This document shows positions 27,422 through 34,528 of a stretch of 64,000 nt of DNA, piece by piece (positions within the stretch are counted from its first letter, which is position 1; every line of letters starts with the position of its first letter). The position numbers were made by a program, and so were the translations under genes. The DNA is from Bradyrhizobium xenonodulans (GTDB lineage Bacteria > Pseudomonadota > Alphaproteobacteria > Rhizobiales > Xanthobacteraceae). Where the stretch lies: NCBI RefSeq assembly GCF_027594865.1, contig NZ_CP089391.1:3254501-3318500 (forward strand), given 5' to 3'. The notes beneath the pieces were generated by a model, which was not told the DNA's origin, did no database searches, and worked only from the letters and a program-made list of their open reading frames with translations.

Positions 27422-27763
27422 CTAAATCTGCGGCGTCGCGATCCTGGCGCAGTCCCGGCGGCCCATCAGCACGCAATCCTGGGTCCGGCGCAGGTCGGCG
27501 ATGCTCACCGCGAGCCAGATCCCGACCGCAGTCAGCGCGATGGTGAAGGCGAGCGCGGCGATATTGGCGAGCATGCGGTGGCGGAAATGGTCCGGCTCGG
27601 GGCGGGGCCGCTCGTAGCGCGACAGGTCGAGCGGCTCGGGTGCGACGCGCAGCGGCTGCACGGTGCCGCTGCCCCGTTGCACCGCCGGCGAAGGCGCGTT
27701 GCGCGGCCTGAACTGGAGCACCCGGTGCTCCTCATCCGAGCTGATGGGCCGCTGGGTTTTCAT
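27422..27763 (-). CDS. Conserved small membrane protein of unknown function
   Basis: A 113-residue protein. A hydrophilic Arg/Pro-rich N-terminal half is followed by one transmembrane helix (about residues 65-88) and a C-terminal tail RRTQDCVLMGRRDCARI with two cysteines, probably periplasmic. The composition is normal for the genome. No known domain recognised. The ATG at 27763 is preferred over an upstream ATG at 27805. Confidence 0.6.
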   Translation of the reverse strand: MKTQRPISSDEEHRVLQFRPRNAPSPAVQRGSGTVQPLRVAPEPLDLSRYERPRPEPDHFRHRMLANIAALAFTIALTAVGIWLAVSIADLRRTQDCVLMGRRDCARIATPQI

Positions 27764-28000
27764 GGTGCGGGGATCACTCCGAAGCAGCGATTTCAGATAG
27801 CACACGTGGCGAAGGCGTTGCAGAAAATCTTCTCAACGCGCACGTGCATTGCGCTTTCGCACTATCTTTCATGGTCGTTCCCGGGGTGCGCCGCAGCAAC
27901 CGTCCTGGAAGGGCGTCGAACGCATTTTGCCGCCGCAGGGCCCATGGCATAATCGAGGGAACCGGATCACCCATTACAACCAGGCGAGGGCCCTTCGACC

Positions 28001-28627
28001 ATGACCACCAACGCGCGCGAGCCGAGAGTGCATCCGGTGCCGATCCTGTCGCTCCGGCCGACGCAGATGACGGTCGGCATGCGCGAGGTCAAGGAGAAGC
28101 GCAAGCGCTGGCGCGAACACGGCAAGAAGAAGCAGTCCGAGCTGCTCGGCAGCCACATGATCCCCGTCGTCTACGGACCCGACCAGCGCTACTACGTGAT
28201 CGACCATCATCATCTCGGCCGCGCGCTGCATGACGAGGGCATCGAGGAGGTGCTGGTGACCGTGGTCGGCGATCTCAGGATGGTCGAGCGCGAGGCGTTC
28301 TGGGGCGTGATGGACAACAAGCGCTGGGTCTATCCCTACGACGCCAAGGGCGAGCGGCGGCCGTTCCGCGATTTGCCGAAATCGGTGGTCGACCTCAAGG
28401 ACGACCCGTTCCGCAGCCTTGCCGGCGAGCTCCGCCGCATGGGTGGCTTCGCCAAGGACACCACGCCGTTCTCGGAATTCCTGTGGGCCGATTTTCTGCG
28501 CCGGAAACTCTCGCGCAAGGCGGTGGACGCCAATTTCGACACGGCGCTCGAAAAGGCGTTGGCCGCGGCCAAGAGCAAAGATGCGATCTATCTGCCGGGC
28601 TGGTGCGGGCCGGCGGACGATGATTAG
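28001..28627 (+). CDS. ParB-like nuclease-domain protein
   Basis: A 208-residue protein of the putative ParB-like group (ParBc_2). The core VVYGPDQRYYVIDHHHLGRAL (residues about 56-76) matches the family pattern of a Tyr/His-rich nucleotide-binding site. There is no HTH domain or ParA partner nearby, so it is not the chromosome-partition ParB. Role unknown; relatives resemble sulfiredoxin-fold proteins. Confidence 0.8.
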   Translation: MTTNAREPRVHPVPILSLRPTQMTVGMREVKEKRKRWREHGKKKQSELLGSHMIPVVYGPDQRYYVIDHHHLGRALHDEGIEEVLVTVVGDLRMVEREAFWGVMDNKRWVYPYDAKGERRPFRDLPKSVVDLKDDPFRSLAGELRRMGGFAKDTTPFSEFLWADFLRRKLSRKAVDANFDTALEKALAAAKSKDAIYLPGWCGPADDD

Positions 28628-28643
28628 GCGCGCAGCATACGCA

Positions 28644-28799
28644 TCAGTCGCGCTGGTAGATCTTGGCGCCGGGGTAGGCGCGGCGAGCGTAGTTGACGAC
28701 CAGCGCGCGGTCCTGGGTTTCCAGGAAGGGCGTTCGGATCTGGCATGACCCGACAATGAGATGCCACAGACCATTGAGCTTCCGAATAACGACTTTCAT
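28644..28799 (-). CDS. Small conserved-looking protein (51 aa)
   Basis: A 51-residue frame starting MKVVIRKLNGLWHLIVG and ending RRAYPGAKIYQRD. It has balanced composition and a Trp/Tyr-rich beta-like pattern (WHLIVGSCQIRTPF), which random frames in this GC range rarely show. It lies convergent to the ParB-like gene, 16 bases from its stop. It could be a small protein missed by size cut-offs. Confidence 0.45.
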   Translation of the reverse strand: MKVVIRKLNGLWHLIVGSCQIRTPFLETQDRALVVNYARRAYPGAKIYQRD

Positions 28800-29070
28800 T
28801 TGAGTATTCCCTGATCACTCCACATGCCGGCAGATGCTGCTTGTCGCTGCAGTCTTGCGAATCGCGATCGTGATGGCACAGGGAGAATTCCCGGCACGCG
28901 CACGGTCGCAGGACAACGACCACCATGATTAGTTGGTTACGGGCGCGCGGCCGGATAAGCCGGATCTCATCACAGCCGCTTGAGCGACACCATTTTCCGC
29001 GCCGACGAAGCCGTCCTGAAACAGAGCCGTCCCATCCTATGGGGTAGCCGAGCTCACACAGGAGGCCGAA

Positions 29071-29214
29071 ATGCGCCGTCTGGTTTTCGCCATCGCCTTG
29101 CTCGCCGTCGCTTCAGCAGGAATTTCGGCATCGTTTGCCGCGGTTCACCACGCCAAAACCCTGACATTCTCCGAGCGCTTTGCCCCGGCGCTCGACTTGA
29201 TGGCGAAACGCTAG
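29071..29214 (+). CDS. Small exported peptide (47 aa)
   Basis: A 47-residue frame with a classic signal peptide, MRRLVFAIALLAVASAG then SASFAA, and a mature part ending FAPALDLMAKR. ACAGGAGG lies six bases before the ATG, an excellent ribosome-binding site. It is too short for common gene finders. The mature peptide would have about 22 residues; function unknown. Confidence 0.55.
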   Translation: MRRLVFAIALLAVASAGISASFAAVHHAKTLTFSERFAPALDLMAKR

Positions 29215-29259
29215 CGCCGTAGCGCTCGGGCAGCCGCAAGCAGCACAGCGGCCGCTCCA

Positions 29260-29463
29260 TCACTTCGGATTTTGCGACGCGGGTGTGGACAGCAGGCGCT
29301 CCATCTCCGCGGCGGCCTCGCCGTCGCGCACCTTCTGCAGCAGCGCGTGGCGCTCGGCGCCGGCCGGCTTGTCCTTGGCGGCGTCGCGGGCTTCCTGCGT
29401 GAACTTGTTCAGACGCTCCTGGAGCGTCAGGGCTGGTCGCGTACGGTTGCGCTTCTTGGTCAT
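29260..29463 (-). CDS. Small hydrophilic alpha-helical protein (67 aa)
   Basis: A 67-residue charged protein, MTKKRNRTRPALTLQERL at the start, with helix-forming heptads (LNKF...ARDAAKDK, HALLQKVRDGEAAAEMERLL). It has a basic N-terminus that could touch nucleic acid or membranes. Convergent with the exported-peptide ORF. I recognise no named domain, though similar small proteins occur in Bradyrhizobium. Confidence 0.55.
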   Translation of the reverse strand: MTKKRNRTRPALTLQERLNKFTQEARDAAKDKPAGAERHALLQKVRDGEAAAEMERLLSTPASQNPK

Positions 29464-29602
29464 GATTTGCCTTTGTCAGCGCAAAGACAACCATGGGCCG
29501 GCAAGCCGCGTCCTTAACTTTTGTTGGAACCGGGGACGCGGATCGCGGGTTTTCGTTGCACGCGCTGCGGCGCAGAGTCCATGAATAACGCGGAGTACCC
29601 CC

Positions 29603-30334
29603 GTGCCCAGCGACGCGATCCGCGCGGCGCTAATTAGTCGCCTGCGCGTCTCTTCCGGCATCTCGGAGGACGACGTCAAGGAAATCGAAGCCCTTCCGAT
29701 TTCGGTGCGGCAATTTCCCGCCGAGACGCCGGTCGTGCGGGACGGCGAGCGGGCAACCGATTGCTGCCTGATCGTCGATGGCTTCTGCGTGCGCTCCAAG
29801 ACGATTTCGAGCGGCAAGCGGCAGATCCTCTCCATCCACATTCCCGGCGAAATTCCGGACCTGATGAGCCTGTTTCTGCATGTGATGGATCACGATTTGA
29901 CGACGCTGACGCCGTGCACGCTGGGCTTCATCAATCACGAGACCCTGCGAAAACTGCACCATCGCCGGGTGACGCTTGCCGAGATGTTCTGGCGGGACAC
30001 GCTGATCGATGCCGCGATGTTTCGCGAATGGATCGTCAATGTCGGCCAGCGTCCTGCGCCGGCGCGGCTCGCCCACGTCATGATCGAGCTCCGCGAACGC
30101 CTCAGGCTCATCGACCGCGTCGACGGCAGCAGTTTCGAGATGCCGCTGACGCAGGAGCAGATCGGCGAAGCCCTGGGAATCACCGCCGTACATGCCAATC
30201 GCGTGATCAAGCAGTTGCGTCAGGATGGCATCGTCGAGTTCCATCGCGGCCGCGTCACTGTCCTCGACGAGCCAAAACTTTTGGAACTAGCCGATTTCGA
30301 CGGCCGTTATTTGCACCAGTCGCCAACACTTTGA
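29603..30334 (+). CDS. Crp/Fnr family transcriptional regulator
   Basis: A 243-residue regulator with an N-terminal cyclic-nucleotide-type beta-barrel (about 20-140) and a C-terminal winged helix (about 165-225: MPLTQEQIGEALGITAVHANRVIKQL). It has no N-terminal Cys cluster, so it is not an oxygen-sensing FNR. The effector is unknown. It starts at GTG. A DUF6894 gene follows by seven bases and is likely co-transcribed. Confidence 0.88.
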   Translation: MPSDAIRAALISRLRVSSGISEDDVKEIEALPISVRQFPAETPVVRDGERATDCCLIVDGFCVRSKTISSGKRQILSIHIPGEIPDLMSLFLHVMDHDLTTLTPCTLGFINHETLRKLHHRRVTLAEMFWRDTLIDAAMFREWIVNVGQRPAPARLAHVMIELRERLRLIDRVDGSSFEMPLTQEQIGEALGITAVHANRVIKQLRQDGIVEFHRGRVTVLDEPKLLELADFDGRYLHQSPTL

Positions 30335-30341
30335 GCCGCTG

Positions 30342-30572
30342 ATGCCGCGATTCCATTTCGACATCCATGAGAACGGCCGCTTTATTCCGGACGAGGACGG
30401 GCAGGATTTCGTGAATATGGAAGGCGCGCGCAAGGAAGCGGTTGTCACCGGCGCATCCATCGCCCGCGACGCCTTCATCGCCGGCAGCGCGCATCGTGTC
30501 GTCGTCGATGTCCGCGAGGACGGCTCGCCCCGCATGAAGATATCGATCACGCTCGCGGTCGAGGAGGCCTAG
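30342..30572 (+). CDS. DUF6894 family small protein
   Basis: A 76-residue protein, MPRFHFDIHENGRFIPDEDGQDF at the start, which matches the short rhizobial DUF6894 family (PRFxFD...DxxGxxF then a central helix with A-rich stretch). Function unknown. It follows the Crp/Fnr gene by seven bases and is convergent with the AhpD-like gene. Confidence 0.75.
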   Translation: MPRFHFDIHENGRFIPDEDGQDFVNMEGARKEAVVTGASIARDAFIAGSAHRVVVDVREDGSPRMKISITLAVEEA

Positions 30573-30573
30573 C

Positions 30574-31155
30574 CTACGTCTTCGGCAGGCGCCCCATCAG
30601 GTAGAACTCCTCGTTCGGTCGCATGCCGGTGAAATTGGCGAGGCGGTTCGACAGCGCGAAAAAAGCGGAGATCGCGGCGATGTCCCAGATGTCGTCGTCG
30701 CTGAAGCCGTGGGGCGCAAGCGCTGTGAAATCCTCCTCGGAGACGCGCTGTGCGTCCGCCGAGACCTTCATCGCGAAGTCGAGCATCGCCTTCTGCCGCG
30801 GCGTGATGTCGGCCTTGCGGTAGTTTGCCGCGACCTGGTCGGCAATGAGCGGATTCTTGGCGCGGATGCGCAGGATGGCGCCGTGCGCGATCACGCAATA
30901 CTGGCACTGGTTGGCGGCCGAGGTCGCCACCACGATCATCTCGCGCTCGGCCTTGGTGAGGCCGCCGTCCTTCTCCATCAGCGCGTCGTGATAGGCGAAG
31001 AACGCGCGGAACTCGTCCGGCCGGTAGGCCAGCGTGAGGAAGACGTTCGGCACGAATCCGCTCTTTTCCTGCACGCCCAGAAGGCGCGTGCGGATGTCGT
31101 CGGGGAGCGTGTCGAGCGCTGGGGCGGGGAAGCGTTGTGCGGCGGTTTTTGTCAT
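30574..31155 (-). CDS. AhpD-like/carboxymuconolactone-decarboxylase-fold peroxidase-related protein
   Basis: A 193-residue protein of the CMD/AhpD superfamily. The redox CxxC is CQYC followed by VIAHG (about residues 90-98), the active-site motif of peroxidase-related members. The remainder is all-helical. Such proteins reduce peroxides or assist in peroxiredoxin recycling; the exact substrate is unknown. Starts at 31155, 31161 and 31185 are all possible; I chose the first of them for a typical N-terminus. Confidence 0.82.
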   Translation of the reverse strand: MTKTAAQRFPAPALDTLPDDIRTRLLGVQEKSGFVPNVFLTLAYRPDEFRAFFAYHDALMEKDGGLTKAEREMIVVATSAANQCQYCVIAHGAILRIRAKNPLIADQVAANYRKADITPRQKAMLDFAMKVSADAQRVSEEDFTALAPHGFSDDDIWDIAAISAFFALSNRLANFTGMRPNEEFYLMGRLPKT

Positions 31156-31251
31156 GAGCATGGTTCCGGCTAGGGGCCGGCGCAACCATAGTCGATGCGG
31201 GCAATGGCCTCAATGTGCAGCGATATTCCGCGGGGCGCGCCATACACTCGG

Positions 31252-31350
31252 TGTCATCGCCCGAAAGCGGGCAATCCAGTATTCCGAGACGGTGATGAAA
31301 TACGGAGAAGCTGCGGCATACTGGATGTCCCGCTTTCGCGGGGCATGACA
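31252..31350. repeat. Dispersed palindromic repeat, copy 3
   Basis: Begins GTCATCGCCCGAAAGCGGGCAA, has CAGTATTCCGAGACG and inverted GCGGCATACTGGAT, and ends TCCCGCTTTCGCGGGGCATGACA. Same organisation as the copy at 19924-20024. It lies between the divergently read AhpD-like gene and the convergent end of the HerA-like gene. Confidence 0.8.
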
Positions 31351-31365
31351 GCGGAATTTGCGGCC

Positions 31366-33105
31366 TTACCGCAGCGGCTTCTTCAGCAGCGAGAAGCGGT
31401 CGGGGTCGAGCCCCATCGAGGGTTGCAGCATCGGGGCTTCGAGGCTGGACATCGACTTCGCGGGCGGAGCCGAGAACACCGGGTCGTTCGGCACGTCGCG
31501 CTGCGAGGTGGCGCCGCGCCAGCGCTCGAGCACGGCGCCGACGAAATGCATGTCGTGGCCGGAGGTGACGGACGGCACGCTGCTGATGGTGGCTTCACCG
31601 CGCGGCAATTGGTGCGGCGGCACCTCCTTGAAGCGCAGGCGCGTCGGCAGTGCGACGCCTTCGCCGAACGCCAGCACCTCGCGGGTGCCGAGCGAGGGGA
31701 CGAAGGAGAGCAGGTTCGCGGCGGCGTCCGACACCGCGGCGCGCAGCAGTGCCTGGTCGCGCTCGTTGGCAAGACGCATCGTGAACAGCGTGTTGCACTG
31801 GGAGATGATGGTGGCGTCGAGCTCGGCCGGACGCTGGGTGATGAGGCCGAGATAGACGCCGTATTTGCGGCCTTCCTTGGCGATGCGCGACACCGCCTTG
31901 CGGGTCGGGCCGAAGCCGACGTTGCGGTCGGCGGAAGCGTAGCGGTGGGCCTCCTCGCAGACGAACAGCATCGGCGAGACGCCGTCGCTCCACAGGCCGA
32001 AGTCGAAAGCCATGCGACACAGCACCGAGACGACGGAGTCGATGACCTCGGCCGGGAAGCCGGCGAGCTGCATCACCGTCATCGGCTTGCCGTTGGCGGG
32101 CAGGCGGAACAGATGGCTGATCACCTCGGCCATGGTGTCGCCGCCGACATTGGCGTTGTCGAACATGAAGGCGTAGCGCGGGTCGTTGCGGACCGCCTCG
32201 ATGCGCGAGATCAGCTTGTGATAGATGATGCGCGAGGAGCGGTTTTCGAGCTTGCCCATGCGCTCGTCGATCAGCGAGATCAGGTCGACGAGGCGGTACG
32301 GCACCGGCGTGTCGACGGTGAAGCCGACCTGCTTGGGATCGATGCGCTTGAGGCCGATGCGGTCGGCGTTCTGGTACTGGGTGTAGACGCCCTTGGCGAT
32401 CGGAATCACCTCGGCGAGGACGTCGAGCTCCTCGGGCACGCCGGCGCGGCCGCCGAACAGCACGTCGACGATCTCTTCGAAATTGAACAGCCAGAACGGC
32501 AGCTTCAGGTTCCGCGGGTTGAGCACCAGCGCGCGGTCGCCGAAGCAGCGGCCATATTCGTTGTGCACGTCGAGCAGGAAGATGCGCAGGTTCGGCCGCG
32601 CCTTGAGGATCTCGTTGAGCAGCAGCGATACGCCGGTCGATTTGCCGACGCCGGTCGATCCCAGCACGGCAAAATGCTTGGACAGCATCTCCTCGATGTC
32701 GACATAGGCCACGACGGAGCGGTCCTGCTGGAGGAAGCCGACATTGATCTGGTCCGACCCGGTCGGCGCGTAGATCGTGCGCAGCTCCTGGCTGGTGATC
32801 AGGTCGACGGCATCGCCGATGGTCGGATAATTGGTGACGCCGCGCTGGAATTTCGGCTTGTCGGCGGCGTTGAGGATCTCGCCGAGCAAATCGACCGAGG
32901 CGGCCGCGATGTAGTTGTCGCTGCTCGACAAATTCTCGCAGGACACTTCGGTGATCATGGCGACGATGACCGAGCTCGAACTGCGGATGCTGACGAAACG
33001 GCCAACGGTCGCCCGAACCTCCGAGACCGGCATCCGGCTTTCCGCCAGGAGGCCGACCCGGGCGAGCGATCCGCGAACCGAAATCACGCGTCCAAAAGAT
33101 GTCAC
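31366..33105 (-). CDS. HerA-like ATPase (DUF87 domain)
   Basis: A 579-residue DNA-translocase-type ATPase of the HerA/FtsK superfamily. The N-terminal part is a HAS-barrel-like domain (about 1-110). Walker A is GSTGVGKST (about residues 150-158), Walker B MLFVCEEAHRY (about 395), and a sensor/arginine-finger region follows (ITQRP). HerA usually pairs with the nuclease NurA in DNA-end processing; no NurA-like gene is beside it. The bacterial relatives are also linked to defence systems, but I see none here. Confidence 0.85.
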   Translation of the reverse strand: MTSFGRVISVRGSLARVGLLAESRMPVSEVRATVGRFVSIRSSSSVIVAMITEVSCENLSSSDNYIAAASVDLLGEILNAADKPKFQRGVTNYPTIGDAVDLITSQELRTIYAPTGSDQINVGFLQQDRSVVAYVDIEEMLSKHFAVLGSTGVGKSTGVSLLLNEILKARPNLRIFLLDVHNEYGRCFGDRALVLNPRNLKLPFWLFNFEEIVDVLFGGRAGVPEELDVLAEVIPIAKGVYTQYQNADRIGLKRIDPKQVGFTVDTPVPYRLVDLISLIDERMGKLENRSSRIIYHKLISRIEAVRNDPRYAFMFDNANVGGDTMAEVISHLFRLPANGKPMTVMQLAGFPAEVIDSVVSVLCRMAFDFGLWSDGVSPMLFVCEEAHRYASADRNVGFGPTRKAVSRIAKEGRKYGVYLGLITQRPAELDATIISQCNTLFTMRLANERDQALLRAAVSDAAANLLSFVPSLGTREVLAFGEGVALPTRLRFKEVPPHQLPRGEATISSVPSVTSGHDMHFVGAVLERWRGATSQRDVPNDPVFSAPPAKSMSSLEAPMLQPSMGLDPDRFSLLKKPLR

Positions 33106-33558
33106 GATGGATGAACCCGAGAAGACAAGATGTTTTCCCGACTATGCGCGGCGGTGGCTGCACAAACGGTTAAACGGCAGATGCGGGCGCTTTGTTAAAT
33201 CCGCGACAATTCGGTCGTGAAGTTTGTTCCCAATGCATACTTGTGGGCAGAAAAGGCGGGAAAATGTTGCATCTCTAGGCCGGCAGGCGAAATTGAAATT
33301 AAGGAGTATTTTACCATTCGCGCAGTCCGTCCGCCCCTCGCGGGACAATCCTCCTCGCCCGGCGAGGCCGGCATCGGTCGCGGGAGACGCGCTTTGGTTT
33401 GTTGACGAGACCTAATCATTTGTACATTAGTGCAAATGAACCCGCGGTCGCGGGCGCCGACCGGGCGCGCCCGTTAACGTTTGCGGTCGGCGCCGATTGC
33501 GCGCCTCCGTGACCGGGATCGCAAGCCACGCCTTGTCTAGCCACGCCTGGAGGAGACC
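33106..33558. other. Long AT-richer intergenic region with a TetR-type promoter/operator
   Basis: 450 bases between divergent genes. Bases about 33190-33330 are clearly lower in GC than the flanks and contain no convincing gene (one short frame, 33217-33405, has unusual codon use and a poor start). Bases 33401-33437 hold a promoter/operator described separately. The last 120 bases form the leader of the extradiol dioxygenase gene. Confidence 0.6.
33401..33437 (+). promoter_or_regulatory. Promoter with palindromic operator before the extradiol dioxygenase gene
   Basis: TTGACG (33402-33407) and CATTAG (33425-33430) make a -35/-10 pair with 17 bases between. The operator ATTTGTACATTAGTGCAAAT (33418-33437) is an inverted repeat with one mismatch that covers the -10 element. 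The 37-base block matches 58171-58207, upstream of tetR, at 32 positions. This suggests repression by the same TetR protein. Confidence 0.7.
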
Positions 33559-34527
33559 ATGCAGCCCGAACCGATCCTCGATCTCGCCCATCTCGGCCAC
33601 ATGGAACTGCTGACGCCCAAGCCCGATGAGAGCCTGAAGTTCTTCGTCGACGTCATGGGCATGACCGTCAGCGGCGAAAAGGGCGAGTCGGTGTACTTGC
33701 GCGGCTGGGACGATTACGAGCGCTATTCGCTCAAGCTCACGGCGTCGAAGACATCAGGCATGGAGCACATGGCGCTGCGCGCGCGCAGCCAGCAGGCGCT
33801 GGAGCGCCGTGTCGCCGCCCTGAAGGGCTCCGGCTTCGATATCGGCTGGATCGACGGCGACATGGGGCAGGGACCGACCTTCCGCTGCCGCGATCCCGAC
33901 GGCCATATCGTCGAGCTCTATTACGAGACTGAATGGTATCAGGCTCCGCCGGAACTGAAACCAGCGCTGAAGAACCAGGCGCAACGCTTTCCCGCGCGCG
34001 GCGTCAATGTGCGCCGGCTCGACCATCTCAACTGCCTCGCCGTCGACATCAAGGCCAACCGCGAGTTCTTCGAGACTTATCTCGGCTGCCGGCTCACCGA
34101 GCAGATCGTGCTCAACGACGGCCGCGAAGCCGCGATGTGGCTGACCATGTCGAACAAGAGCTACGACTTTGCCTATTCGCTCGACCATTCCGGCACGCCC
34201 GGCCGCTTCCACCACGTCACCTACGCGCTCGACAGCCGCGAGGAGATCCTTCGCGCTGCCGACATCTTCCTGGAGAACGGCATCCACATCGAGACCGGTC
34301 CGCACAAGCACGCGATCCAGCAGACCTTCTTCCTCTACGTCTACGAGCCCGGCGGCAACCGCGTCGAGGTCGCCAATGCCGGTGCGCGGCTCATCCTTGC
34401 GCCCGATTGGAAGCCGATCGTGTGGACCGAGGAGGAGCGCAAGAAGGGCCAGGCCTGGGGCCTCAAGACGATCGAGTCCTTCCACACCCACGGCACGCCG
34501 CCGGTGGAGATGAAGAAGCACGGCTGA
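33559..34527 (+). CDS. Extradiol ring-cleavage dioxygenase (catechol 2,3-dioxygenase family)
   Basis: A 322-residue type I extradiol dioxygenase with two VOC domains. The Fe(II) ligands of the C-terminal domain fit His156 (RRLDHLN), His219 (RFHHVTY) and Glu270 (GGNRVEVANAG). It opens a catechol-type ring next to the hydroxyls. The substrate is unknown. The promoter operator shared with the tetR operon (58 kb) suggests the ring-cleavage step belongs to that aromatic pathway, rather than to the nearby nicotinate genes. Ends two bases from the convergent nicB. Confidence 0.88.
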   Translation: MQPEPILDLAHLGHMELLTPKPDESLKFFVDVMGMTVSGEKGESVYLRGWDDYERYSLKLTASKTSGMEHMALRARSQQALERRVAALKGSGFDIGWIDGDMGQGPTFRCRDPDGHIVELYYETEWYQAPPELKPALKNQAQRFPARGVNVRRLDHLNCLAVDIKANREFFETYLGCRLTEQIVLNDGREAAMWLTMSNKSYDFAYSLDHSGTPGRFHHVTYALDSREEILRAADIFLENGIHIETGPHKHAIQQTFFLYVYEPGGNRVEVANAGARLILAPDWKPIVWTEEERKKGQAWGLKTIESFHTHGTPPVEMKKHG

Positions 34528-34528
34528 T

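Noticed and set aside
28001..28627. ParB-like gene as a plasmid or chromosome partition locus
   Set aside because: There is no ParA gene, no parS-like repeat cluster and no HTH domain; it belongs to the small ParB-like group of unknown function.
28834..28932. Possible 32-residue hydrophobic peptide (MLLVAAVLRIAIVMAQ...)
   Set aside because: The length is small, no ribosome-binding site is visible, and it could arise by chance. Kept out of the features for lack of support.
31366..33105. HerA-like ATPase as part of an antiphage defence system
   Set aside because: No nuclease, SIR2, DUF4297 or other defence partner lies next to it, and the flanks are metabolic genes and a dispersed repeat.
33217..33405. 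62-codon frame in the AT-richer intergenic region
   Set aside because: Codon use is unlike the neighbours (many A/T third positions), the start is a GTG without ribosome-binding site, and the end runs into the promoter of the dioxygenase gene.
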